From: Pseudomonas sp. CCC3.1
Lineage (GTDB): Bacteria; Pseudomonadota; Gammaproteobacteria; Pseudomonadales; Pseudomonadaceae
Direction of reading: 5' to 3'
Length of the DNA stretch: 64,000 bases
Assembly (NCBI RefSeq): GCF_034347405.1
Contig: NZ_CP133778.1
Span: 4,904,501-4,968,500 of the forward strand
The notes under the pieces are model-generated. The model saw nothing but the letters and a program-made list of their open reading frames with translations, had not been told where the DNA came from and ran no database searches. The translations under genes were made by a program, and so were the position numbers. Positions within the stretch are counted from its first letter, which is position 1. Every line of letters begins with the position of its first letter. This document shows, piece after piece, positions 1 to 7,536 of this stretch.

Positions 1-2
1 CG

Positions 3-308
3 GTACGTGCTCAAGCAGCCTTGAACGGCCTGACGCCACCGCCTGCGCCACCTGTGGTCAAAGCGGCACCCGTGACCAAGTTCTTCCTGCAGGCAGGTTC
101 GTTCCGCAAACAGGCAGATGCTGACAAAGTGCGGGCGCAAATCCTGCTGCTCGGCCAGACCGCTTCGGTTGAGTCGGGTACGGTAAAAGACGAAACCTGG
201 TACCGGGTACTGGTCGGTCCGTTCAGCAATCGCGAACAACTGACCGTGGCACAGAAACAATTGGCGAGTGGCGGTTTCAACAATCTGCTGCTGCAACAGC
301 GCCGCTGA
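3..308 (+). CDS. SPOR-domain protein (FtsN-like), C-terminal part
   Basis: The open frame enters from the left edge, so only about 101 C-terminal residues are seen. A Pro/Ala-rich linker leads into a SPOR domain: FFLQAGSFRKQADADKVRAQ, then WYRVLVGPFSNREQ and a final GFNNLLLQ. SPOR domains bind denuded septal peptidoglycan in the periplasm, and in pseudomonads an FtsN-like SPOR gene usually lies just before hslV, as here. The frame ends at a TGA and is followed by a hairpin. Any N-terminal membrane anchor lies outside the window, so the exact family member is inferred from position. Confidence 0.85.
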   Translation, partial: VRAQAALNGLTPPPAPPVVKAAPVTKFFLQAGSFRKQADADKVRAQILLLGQTASVESGTVKDETWYRVLVGPFSNREQLTVAQKQLASGGFNNLLLQQRR

Positions 309-319
309 TGTCACCTGAT

Positions 320-345
320 CCCACAGGGGAGATACCCCCTGTGGG
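320..345. terminator. hairpin after the SPOR gene
   Basis: A perfect 10-bp inverted repeat (CCCACAGGGG / CCCCTGTGGG) with a 6-nt loop starts 12 bases after the SPOR gene stop. It has no T-run, so it may stabilise the 3' end rather than terminate on its own. Confidence 0.5.
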
Positions 346-355
346 AGAGCCCATT

Positions 356-504
356 GCGTAGCAGTTGCCGAGCCTGCGAGGCTACGTCCGGCTGCGTAGC
401 AGTCGTAAAATCAAGTACTGCGATCTATCAATTAAACCCGGCACTTAGCGTTTACGATCGCTTCTCAATCGGACGCAGCCTCGCAGACTCGGCAGCTGCT
501 ACGC
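356..504. repeat. 150-bp repeat with long terminal inverted repeats (copy 1)
   Basis: The ends form nearly perfect 28-bp arms (GCGTAGCAGTTGCCGAGCCT... at 356-383 and its complement at 477-504). The interior resembles, in reverse orientation, the interior of the element at 19983-20129, including a CGATCGTAAA...CTAAGTGC block. It fills most of the 320-bp gap before hslV, and nothing in it looks coding. It is best read as a paired REP or MITE-like element. Confidence 0.65.
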
Positions 505-628
505 GTTTTCGCGCCCCTGGATTCCCCCTCCTTTCATCTGCATTCCCTCCCCCCGGTTGAAAAACCCGTCACAACCCCCATATGTATCTCCATCAGGCAT
601 TTTCGCCCCGCTGCGTGGAGACTCTCCC

Positions 629-1159
629 TTGACCACCATCGTTTCAGTTCGCCGCCACGGCAAAGTCGTTATGGCTGGCGACGGCCAGGTTTCACTTGGC
701 AACACCGTGATGAAAGGCAACGCGAAAAAAGTCCGTCGTCTGTACCACGGCCAGGTTATCGCCGGTTTTGCCGGTGCGACCGCTGATGCATTTACCTTGT
801 TCGAACGCTTTGAAGGCCAGCTGGAAAAACACCAGGGCCATCTGGTTCGCGCCGCTGTCGAGTTGGCCAAAGAATGGCGTACCGACCGCTCGCTGAGCCG
901 CCTGGAAGCCATGTTGGCAGTTGCCAACAAAGACGCGTCCCTGATCATCACCGGTAACGGTGACGTGGTTGAGCCAGAAGACGGCTTGATCGCCATGGGC
1001 TCGGGCGGTGCATTCGCCCAAGCGGCAGCCCGCGCCCTGCTGATGAAAACCGAACTGTCAGCCCGCGAAATCGCTGAGACCGCACTCGGTATTGCTGGCG
1101 ACATCTGCGTGTTCACCAACCACAACATCACTATTGAGGAGCAGGACCTCGCTGAATAA
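629..1159 (+). CDS. hslV: HslV, ATP-dependent protease proteolytic subunit
   Basis: This is the peptidase subunit of the cytoplasmic HslVU (ClpQY) protease and forms double hexamers capped by HslU. The protein is 176 residues, the usual length. I chose the TTG at 629 because it places Thr2 (M-T-T-I-V-S) at the N-terminus as the catalytic nucleophile after Met removal, and a GGAG lies 8 bases upstream; the frame extends further upstream but that stretch is not HslV-like. GDGQVSLG (residues 17-24) and the C-terminal HNITIEE are family features. hslU follows after 67 bp, consistent with one operon. Confidence 0.97.
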   Translation: MTTIVSVRRHGKVVMAGDGQVSLGNTVMKGNAKKVRRLYHGQVIAGFAGATADAFTLFERFEGQLEKHQGHLVRAAVELAKEWRTDRSLSRLEAMLAVANKDASLIITGNGDVVEPEDGLIAMGSGGAFAQAAARALLMKTELSAREIAETALGIAGDICVFTNHNITIEEQDLAE

Positions 1160-1226
1160 GCCGCCTGCCGGGCCCGTTCGCTGGCCCGTGTGTGCACCTT
1201 AATTAGCTAGAGGAACGCCAACTACT

Positions 1227-2561
1227 ATGTCCATGACTCCCCGCGAAATCGTCCACGAACTGAATCGCCACATCATCGGCCAAGACGACGCCAAACGTGC
1301 CGTCGCTATCGCTTTGCGTAACCGCTGGCGTCGGATGCAGCTGCCAGAAGAGCTGCGCGTTGAAGTGACCCCAAAAAACATTCTGATGATCGGCCCTACC
1401 GGCGTCGGTAAAACCGAAATCGCTCGCCGTCTGGCCAAGCTGGCTAATGCGCCATTCATCAAGGTTGAAGCGACCAAATTCACCGAAGTGGGCTATGTCG
1501 GCCGCGACGTTGAATCGATCATCCGCGACCTCGCTGATGCTGCGATCAAACTGCTGCGTGAGCAAGAGATCGTCAAAGTCCGCCACCGTGCTGAAGACGC
1601 TGCTGAAGAGCGCATCCTCGACGCGCTGTTGCCGCCTGCCCGCACGTTTGGCGAAGAAGCAGCTGCACCCCAGGACTCCAACACCCGTCAGTTGTTCCGC
1701 AAGCGCCTGCGCGAAGGCCAGCTGGACGACAAAGAAATCGAAATCGAAGTGGCTGAAATTGCTGGCGTCGATATTTCTGCGCCGCCTGGCATGGAAGAAA
1801 TGACCAACCAGTTGCAAAGCCTGTTTGCCAACATGGGCAAAGGCAAGCGCAAGAGCCGCAAGCTGAAAGTCAAAGAAGCCCTGAAAATGGTGCGTGACGA
1901 AGAAGCCAGCCGCCTGGTCAACGACGAAGAACTCAAGGCCAAGGCGCTTGAGGCCGTCGAACAGCACGGCATCGTGTTTATCGACGAAATCGACAAGGTT
2001 GCCAAGCGCGGCAACGTGGGCGGCGCGGATGTCTCCCGCGAGGGCGTACAACGTGACCTGCTGCCATTGATCGAAGGTTGCACGGTCAACACCAAGCTGG
2101 GCATGGTCAAGACTGACCACATCCTGTTTATTGCATCCGGCGCGTTCCACCTGAGCAAGCCAAGTGATCTGGTACCTGAGCTGCAAGGCCGTCTGCCAAT
2201 TCGTGTTGAGCTCAAGGCGCTGACCCCGGAAGACTTCGAACGCATTCTCAGCGAACCACATGCTTCGCTGACCGAGCAATACCGCGAACTGCTGAAAACC
2301 GAAGGCCTGAACATCGAGTTCATGCCTGAAGGCATCAAGCGTTTGGCGGAAATTGCCTGGCAAGTCAACGAGAAAACCGAGAACATCGGTGCTCGTCGTC
2401 TGCACACGCTGCTTGAGCGCCTGCTCGAAGAGGTATCGTTCAGTGCCGGTGACATCGCCAGCGCACAGAACGAAGAGCCAATTCGTATTGACGCCGAGTA
2501 CGTGAACAGCCACTTGGGCGAACTGGCCGAGAACGAAGACCTCTCGCGCTACATTTTGTAA
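1227..2561 (+). CDS. hslU: HslU, ATPase subunit of the HslVU protease
   Basis: AAA+ unfoldase that feeds substrates to HslV. The 444 residues match the family length. Walker A is GPTGVGKT (56-63), the pore-loop motif GYVGRD is at 89-94, Walker B FIDEID is at 251-256, and the C-terminal domain has the GARRLHTLLERLLEE sensor region. The charged insertion at about 110-230 is the I-domain. A GAGGA lies 12 bases before the first ATG; a second in-frame ATG two codons later is an alternative start. A long hairpin follows the gene. Confidence 0.97.
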   Translation: MSMTPREIVHELNRHIIGQDDAKRAVAIALRNRWRRMQLPEELRVEVTPKNILMIGPTGVGKTEIARRLAKLANAPFIKVEATKFTEVGYVGRDVESIIRDLADAAIKLLREQEIVKVRHRAEDAAEERILDALLPPARTFGEEAAAPQDSNTRQLFRKRLREGQLDDKEIEIEVAEIAGVDISAPPGMEEMTNQLQSLFANMGKGKRKSRKLKVKEALKMVRDEEASRLVNDEELKAKALEAVEQHGIVFIDEIDKVAKRGNVGGADVSREGVQRDLLPLIEGCTVNTKLGMVKTDHILFIASGAFHLSKPSDLVPELQGRLPIRVELKALTPEDFERILSEPHASLTEQYRELLKTEGLNIEFMPEGIKRLAEIAWQVNEKTENIGARRLHTLLERLLEEVSFSAGDIASAQNEEPIRIDAEYVNSHLGELAENEDLSRYIL

Positions 2562-2577
2562 GACGCGTCAACACCTG

Positions 2578-2639
2578 TAGCCGCTGCTGCACGTTGTCAC
2601 CAGGCCACCCGCCTGGTTTACAGCCTGCGCCAGCGGCTA
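2578..2639. terminator. nested hairpin after hslU
   Basis: TAGCCGCTG (2578-2586) pairs with CAGCGGCTA (2631-2639), and an inner CCAGGC/GCCTGG pair sits at 2600-2616. It lies between hslU and the next gene. It could be a REP-like 3' structure or a partial terminator; there is no clear T-run. Confidence 0.45.
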
Positions 2640-2665
2640 TTCTGTTTGTGTGAGGAGCAAAAGCC

Positions 2666-3043
2666 ATGACCAAAATCCCCAACGCGATCAACCTGCACAA
2701 AGCGTCAAAAACCCTGACCCTTAAATACACATCGGGCGAGGAATACCACCTGCCAGCCGAGCTTCTGCGCGTGCACTCCCCGTCTGCGGAAGTGCAGGGG
2801 CATGGCAAACCGATTCTTCAATTCGGCAAGATTAACGTCGGCTTGAGCAAGGTAGAGCCAGCAGGACAGTACGCACTGAAACTGACGTTTGACGATGGCC
2901 ACGACAGCGGGCTTTTTACCTGGGATTACTTGTATGAACTCGGGGTACGCCAGGACGCGTTGTGGGAAGACTATCTGGCCGAACTCAAAAAGGCCGGCAA
3001 GTCGCGCGACCCATCGGAGTCAGTCGTTAAGTTGATGTTGTAA
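2666..3043 (+). CDS. DUF971 / gamma-butyrobetaine hydroxylase N-terminal-like protein
   Basis: A 125-residue protein that looks like one DUF971 domain, the small beta-rich domain also found at the N-terminus of gamma-butyrobetaine hydroxylases. Typical signatures are LTLKYTSGEEYHLPAELLRV near the start and HDSGLFTWDYLYELG near residue 90. A GAGGAG precedes the ATG by 9 bases. In pseudomonads this gene conserves its place after hslVU and before the pha cluster. Its role is unknown; related domains occur in iron-sulfur cluster-linked proteins. Confidence 0.88.
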   Translation: MTKIPNAINLHKASKTLTLKYTSGEEYHLPAELLRVHSPSAEVQGHGKPILQFGKINVGLSKVEPAGQYALKLTFDDGHDSGLFTWDYLYELGVRQDALWEDYLAELKKAGKSRDPSESVVKLML

Positions 3044-3548
3044 CGTTTTTGACTGCGCAATCGATGTGGGCAATGAATGTTGCTCAGTTTAGGTTTGCGC
3101 AACTCCAATCGATCTTTTAAAAACCTGTGGTCCCTGCCGCAGGCAGCGATCGGAGTGGCGTGCCACTTCGGCAGCTTTTACGCGCGCATATCCATTTGAT
3201 TATCAACGGCTTTTTACGGGTTACGCCCTTACGGCGTGTCACTTTGTTAAGAGCGACAACGTAACCAAAACGCTCTTGCCCCTATCACTCAGTACCTCGC
3301 CCAGGCTCGGTATGCCCTCACCACAGGCATTGTTCCGTGGGCACGCCGCGATCGGCCAGCGTGACTTAAGGGGGCTCCCTAGATCAAAAACCAGATCAAA
3401 GGCTACAACCAGATCAAAGGCGCGGTGACCTGGTAGCCGAACTGTTTTTGTAGTCGCTGCCGCAGGCTGCCATGGGTTGCACAGCGACCCCGTTGCTGAA
3501 GGTCCTTCGGTCGTCCTGCGACAGCGGCTACAGGTTCAGTCGTTTGCG
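3044..3548. other. 505-bp gap where phaC1-phaZ-phaC2-phaD would be expected
   Basis: No credible coding frame is seen. Degenerate REP-like pieces (GCCGCAGGCAGCGATC near 3137; GTAGTCGCTGCCGCAGGCTG near 3452) sit at both sides. Between about 3217 and 3390 is a stretch I recall as an interspersed Pseudomonas repeat (ACGGGTTACGCCCTTACGGC, later CTCGCCCAGGCTCGG). Near 3391-3425 AACCAGATCAAAGGC is repeated twice in tandem. I could not find remnants of PHA synthase genes. Confidence 0.6.
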
Positions 3549-4436
3549 TTATGAAGTGGTTGTCTCAGGGCTTGGTGCTGGAGTTGCCGAAGCCGTTGGC
3601 GCAGCAGGAGTCGCTGCGGGAGCTTTGGCTGCAGCCGGTTTTTTGGCAGCCGCCGGTTTTTTAGCCGCCGGTTTCGCCGCAGCCGGTTTAGCTGTTGCAG
3701 GCTTGCTCGCAGCAGCAGGCGCTTTGGCAGGTGCTTTAGCAGCAGGTTTTGCTGGTGCTTTGTCGGCTGGTTTTGCGGTCGTTTTGGCCGCAGGCTTGGC
3801 AGCGGGTTTCGCCGCGGGTTTGGCAACTGTTTTCGCAGCAGCACTGGCCGCAGCTTTAGCTGGGGCTTTAGTCGCAGATTTTGCCGCAGCAGGCTTGGCA
3901 GGTGCTTTCGCCGCTGGCGTTGATGACGCCTTGGCCGCTGGTTTGGCAGCAGGTTTTACCGCAGCCGTTTTGGTCGGTGCAGGCTTACTGGCAGCAGGGG
4001 CTTTGGTGGCGGTTACTTTTGCCGCAGCAGCGGTCAACTTTTCGATGTGTTTGGTCAGCGTTTCCACTTGAGCATGTAGCGTTTTCACTTCTTCACGGCT
4101 CGGCACACCCAGGCGAGATATGGCGCTAGTCAGGCGTTTGTCGAAAGCCTCTTCGAACTCGCTCCATTTCTCCAACGCCAGGTCTTTAACATCCTCGACG
4201 CGTGAACGCGCAGAAGAAGTAGATGATTTTGCCTCTTCAACCAATTTACTGCCTGCACTCTTGGCCAGCTTTTCGGCTTTCTCGCCATCTTTGACCAAGG
4301 TATCAAACAGCTTGCTGCCATCTGTATCAATTTTCGAATACACGCCCAAACCGGCTAGCCAGATTTTGCGCGAGTACTCTTCAACCTTGCCTACCCATGT
4401 GTTGCTTTCTTTAACTGCCGGTTTTTTAGCCGCCAT
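3549..4436 (-). CDS. phaF: PhaF-type phasin with histone-like Lys/Ala/Pro tail
   Basis: The first ~140 residues form the phasin domain (WVGKVEEYSRKIWLAGLGVY, then a helical region with FDKRLTSAISRLGVPSREEV and a short coiled coil). The rest, to residue 295, is a histone H1-like tail of repeated AAKPAAK/APAK units. PhaF coats polyhydroxyalkanoate granules and binds DNA, helping granule segregation. The start at 4436 (or the adjacent ATG at 4439) follows AGGGGAA. Its usual partner phaI and the synthase genes are missing nearby, so here it may keep only its nucleoid or stress role. The repeats make the opposite strand look like a long Ala/Gly-rich frame, which is a shadow. Confidence 0.9.
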   Translation of the reverse strand: MAAKKPAVKESNTWVGKVEEYSRKIWLAGLGVYSKIDTDGSKLFDTLVKDGEKAEKLAKSAGSKLVEEAKSSTSSARSRVEDVKDLALEKWSEFEEAFDKRLTSAISRLGVPSREEVKTLHAQVETLTKHIEKLTAAAAKVTATKAPAASKPAPTKTAAVKPAAKPAAKASSTPAAKAPAKPAAAKSATKAPAKAAASAAAKTVAKPAAKPAAKPAAKTTAKPADKAPAKPAAKAPAKAPAAASKPATAKPAAAKPAAKKPAAAKKPAAAKAPAATPAAPTASATPAPSPETTTS

Positions 4437-4596
4437 CATGTTCCCCTCAATGTTCGGTTGCGACGCCTGTGAGCTAAAGCGTCGAATCATCAAGATGAAC
4501 AACGTGCTCACCTCCATCAGTTTTAGACGCTAAACCGCCTTGTTTCAAGGCCGCTCAGTGCGAATCAACAAACAGAGAACACCAGCACTATTGGTT

Positions 4597-4926
4597 TTAA
4601 GGCAATGGCGCGAGTAGCGACGCCGAGGCTCTTTCATAACTGACAAGAAAAAACGCTATCAGGCCAATCATTTCTGTTTTTAAAGCATGAGCATCTACCA
4701 AGACTTCTGGTCCATCCGGCACATACCTATAGAACTGAACCCATTGAGAAGAAATGGTCACAAAATCTGACTGTTCACCAGCAAGCGTTTCAATCGTTTA
4801 GCCAGCCCTATTTTCATTCGGTGCAATCTCATAAGAACAAGTGCACGCGAACACTTCCAGCACACGCTTTATCATCTCGCTCATAGCGTCTTCGACCCGA
4901 TCAGTCTTATACGCACCAACAAACAT
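4597..4926 (-). pseudogene. broken ~109-residue gene with one internal stop
   Basis: Read on the minus strand from the ATG at 4926, a single frame of 110 codons runs to a TAA at 4597 with one TAA at codon 43 (4798-4800). Before the stop it reads MFVGAYKTDRVEDAMSEMIK..., and after it VTISSQWVQFYRYVPDGPE and IGLIAFFLVSYERASASL, which looks like real protein. The family is not recognised and it is not PhaI. No good ribosome binding site is visible. It lies where phaI would be expected upstream of phaF. Nothing else is seen in 4437-5016. Confidence 0.45.
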
Positions 4927-5016
4927 GAAACACGCTATAAAAACTACGTTGACGTTCTTTTCCAATTTTCAGAGGGCAAGTGCAACTCACTGTATTGAAC
5001 ATTATTCACCCCCTCA

Positions 5017-5055
5017 CAAAAACGCCCCCCTTTCTATTTACAATCGGGGAGCGTT
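5017..5055 (-). terminator. rho-independent terminator of the 104-residue gene
   Basis: On the minus strand AACGCTCCCC pairs with GGGGGGCGTT (one mismatch) and is followed by TTTGT. It lies about 50 bases beyond the stop of the gene at 5109-5423. Confidence 0.55.
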
Positions 5056-5108
5056 CAGAGTCGCAGTATTACCTAAATCGTCATTCAACTAAGTACTGCA
5101 ACAAGCAA

Positions 5109-5423
5109 TTACGCTTCAACGGAACCTGGGAAAGCAGCTTCCATCAGTTCCCGGACTTCACTTTCAGAGGTCCATGCATCGTCAGCGGCTTCAGCGCCGA
5201 AGGTTAAGAACATGACGCGATTGTCGACAACACTTACCAGCCCGATAACACTACCGGCCTTGGTTTGGATGTAGTAATTGATCCCGGCTTTAGGCTCCAC
5301 GACTGGCGACCAAATAAGTTCACGCGAAGAAACATAATCAGCCAGTATCGATTCAGCCTTGACATTAATATCTTTGGCGCTGAGTTGTGGGCGGTGAATA
5401 ACAGCATATTGATAAACAGACAT
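5109..5423 (-). CDS. hypothetical protein, 104 residues
   Basis: I do not recognise the family. It is a soluble-looking protein without signal peptide or membrane segment; features include AESILADYVSSRELIWSP, GINYYIQTKAGSVIGLVS and an acidic tail (SESEVRELMEAAFPG). It is probably real because AAGGA lies 7 bases before the chosen ATG and a terminator follows. The leader contains five tandem 8-bp repeats, so expression could vary with copy number. It sits among accessory-looking, AT-richer DNA between phaF and the PHA granule-region gene. Confidence 0.6.
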   Translation of the reverse strand: MSVYQYAVIHRPQLSAKDINVKAESILADYVSSRELIWSPVVEPKAGINYYIQTKAGSVIGLVSVVDNRVMFLTFGAEAADDAWTSESEVRELMEAAFPGSVEA

Positions 5424-5463
5424 CATTAAATCCTTGGTTGGTTTAGTTTGGTTTTGCTTGGTT

Positions 5464-5503
5464 CGCTTTAACGCTTTAACGCTTTAACGCTTTAACGCTT
5501 TAA
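5464..5503. repeat. five tandem copies of CGCTTTAA
   Basis: The 8-bp unit CGCTTTAA is repeated five times without error. It is preceded at about 5437-5463 by a looser run of GGTTTAGTTTGG/GGTTTTGCTTGG repeats. The tract starts 40 bases upstream of the minus-strand start codon at 5423, in the leader or promoter of that gene. The rest of 5504-5734 shows no gene. Confidence 0.9.
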
Positions 5504-5734
5504 ACCAATACTAGCCTTCCTTTATAAAACGCCAACCCACCCAAACTTACACTTGAATATCAGGCACACCAGATAACTAAAGGCTTTTAGCCGATTCAGA
5601 CTTTACAAATAAATTAAATGGACATGTTAATTGGGGAATTCCTACGCACTACACATCCAACCCTCACATCCCAAGCGCTTATGACGATGCAGATCACCTG
5701 TCATCGCCATTTACAGCGTCTTAAATTCACCCTT

Positions 5735-6010
5735 TCACGCCAAGGCTTTGTCCAGCGAGCGTTCAATTTCGGATTGAATCATGCCGCTCATCGGCGACAT
5801 CAACAGACCCAGTTCAACGTCAACCTTGATGGTTTTTTCGCCAATTTTCAGGGTGCCGTTCACCCCCGAACGTTTCAGTTTTACCGTGTCGCCTAACCAT
5901 TCAGGGGTCAGGCCGTACTGCCCGGCCAGCTTTTCAACCAACGGTTGAGCTTTTTCACGTGCTGCCTCAAGACCCAGGCTATGGGTCCGTTCAACGCTAA
6001 TACGAGCCAT
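5735..6010 (-). CDS. polyhydroxyalkanoic acid system family protein (PHA granule region)
   Basis: 91 residues resembling the small family named for its place in PHA loci: MARISVERTHSLGLEAAREK, GDTVKLKRSGVNGTLKIGE, and a hydrophobic-amphipathic C-terminus ending SEIERSLDKAL. The function is not established. CGGAGTG precedes the ATG, which is divergent from ubiE. With phaF it is one of the only two PHA-linked genes left in this region. Confidence 0.82.
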   Translation of the reverse strand: MARISVERTHSLGLEAAREKAQPLVEKLAGQYGLTPEWLGDTVKLKRSGVNGTLKIGEKTIKVDVELGLLMSPMSGMIQSEIERSLDKALA

Positions 6011-6142
6011 TGGATCACTCCGAGTAAATTAGGCCGTCACTATACGGGGTGGAGGCCACAATCAAACCTCAACAGCCCCCGGCCAAGACAAAGCCGGCCA
6101 CCGGGATTAGAATGGCCAGCATTCTCTTCTGGTGACAGCGAT

Positions 6143-6913
6143 ATGACTGATCAGCGCAAAGGCAGCGATGCCGAACCCACCACCCACTTCGGCTTCAAGA
6201 ACGTGCCGGAAAGCCAAAAGGCGGAAAAAGTCGCCGAGGTGTTCCACTCCGTAGCCGGCAAATATGACCTGATGAACGACGTTCTGTCGGGCGGCATGCA
6301 CCGTCTGTGGAAGCGTTTCACTATCGAATTGTCTGGCGTACGCCCTGGCAACAAGGTGCTGGACATCGCGGGCGGTACGGGCGACCTGGCGCGCAAGTTC
6401 TCGCAACTGGTCGGCCCGACCGGCCACGTGGTGCTGGCTGACATCAACGCCTCGATGCTCAAGGTCGGCCGTGATCGCCTGCTGGATAAAGGGGTGGCAG
6501 GCAATATTGAGTTCGTTCAGGCCGACGCCGAAAAGCTGCCGTTCCCGGACAACCACTTCGATTGCGTCACCATCGCCTTTGGCCTGCGTAACGTGACCCA
6601 TAAAGAAGACGCGCTGCGCTCCATGCTGCGCGTGCTCAAGCCGGGTGGCCGCTTGCTGGTGCTGGAGTTTTCCAAGCCTACCAACGCGCTGATGTCCAAG
6701 GTGTACGACGCCTATTCGTTCGCCTTTATGCCAATGGTCGGCAAGCTGATCCTCAATGACCCGGAGAGCTATCGCTACCTGGCCGAGTCGATCCGCATGC
6801 ACCCGAACCAAGAGACGCTGAAGTCGATGATGGTCGAGGCCGGTTTTGACCGCGTGACCTATCACAACATGACTTCAGGCATCGTTGCCCTGCACCGCGG
6901 CATCAAGCCCTGA
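6143..6913 (+). CDS. ubiE: UbiE, demethylmenaquinone/2-methoxy-6-polyprenyl-1,4-benzoquinol methylase
   Basis: SAM-dependent C-methyltransferase of ubiquinone synthesis, 256 residues. The SAM-binding motif I VLDIAGGTGDLA is at about 72-83, and the UbiE signatures YDLMNDVLSGGMHRLWKR (41-58) and RVLKPGGRLLVLEFSKP are present. I used the ATG at 6143 (MTDQRKGSDAEP) because homology begins soon after; the frame is open upstream without family sequence. Its TGA shares one base with the ubiJ start, so the two are translationally coupled. Confidence 0.97.
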   Translation: MTDQRKGSDAEPTTHFGFKNVPESQKAEKVAEVFHSVAGKYDLMNDVLSGGMHRLWKRFTIELSGVRPGNKVLDIAGGTGDLARKFSQLVGPTGHVVLADINASMLKVGRDRLLDKGVAGNIEFVQADAEKLPFPDNHFDCVTIAFGLRNVTHKEDALRSMLRVLKPGGRLLVLEFSKPTNALMSKVYDAYSFAFMPMVGKLILNDPESYRYLAESIRMHPNQETLKSMMVEAGFDRVTYHNMTSGIVALHRGIKP

Positions 6914-7536
6914 TGCTGCTGCGCGGCCTTCTCGCCAGCGTCGAAAGCGGGGTCAACCGGGTTTTACGCCTGGACGGCACCGCGATGACGCGCTTGCGTC
7001 CTTTGACCGGCAAGGTAATTGCCGTTCAAGGCACAAGCCCTTCATTGCAGCTGTTTATCTTGCCCAGCGATGAAGGCCTGCTGCTGGCCGCGCAATGGGC
7101 CGCCGAGGCTGACTGCACCTTGCGTGCGCCGGCATCGAGCCTGCTGCGTCTGGCGTTGAGCAAGGACAAAAGCGCCATTTTGCACAGCCCTGAAGTCGAG
7201 CTTGAAGGCGACAGCGCAGCGCTGATGGAGTTGGCCGCCGTGCTGCAAGACCTGGAGCTGGACTGGGAGTACGAACTCTCGCGCTGGCTAGGCCCGGTAG
7301 CCACGGCGCTGATCGGCGGCCACCTGCGCAGTCGCGCTAACTGGTATCAGCAAGGGTTCGCCAGCCTCAATCAGAATCTGGCCGAATACCTGAGCGAAGA
7401 AGCCCGCACCTTGGTCGGCGAACGTGAAGCGCAAGCGCGCTTCGATGAACTCGACCAACTCAAACTCGACCTGGACCGCCTGGAGGCACGCTTCGAGCGC
7501 CTCAGTCGATCCCTCAATACCAGCGATAACGCATGA
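6913..7536 (+). CDS. ubiJ: UbiJ, SCP2-domain ubiquinone biosynthesis accessory factor
   Basis: 207 residues: an N-terminal SCP2-like lipid-binding fold, then a C-terminal coiled coil (EREAQARFDELDQLKLDLDR). UbiJ is a scaffold that binds isoprenoid intermediates in the soluble Ubi complex. It sits between ubiE (1-base overlap) and ubiB (4-base ATGA overlap), the standard order. The helical segment SRANWYQQGFASLNQNLAEY fits the family. Confidence 0.93.
   Translation: MLLRGLLASVESGVNRVLRLDGTAMTRLRPLTGKVIAVQGTSPSLQLFILPSDEGLLLAAQWAAEADCTLRAPASSLLRLALSKDKSAILHSPEVELEGDSAALMELAAVLQDLELDWEYELSRWLGPVATALIGGHLRSRANWYQQGFASLNQNLAEYLSEEARTLVGEREAQARFDELDQLKLDLDRLEARFERLSRSLNTSDNA

Noticed and set aside
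1203..2513. 436-residue minus-strand frame
   Set aside because: Antisense shadow of hslU, Phe/Gln/His-rich as expected for a mirrored frame.
3472..4071. 199-residue Ala/Gly-rich plus-strand frame
   Set aside because: It is the complement of the phaF Lys/Ala/Pro repeats; codon pattern and homology support the minus strand.
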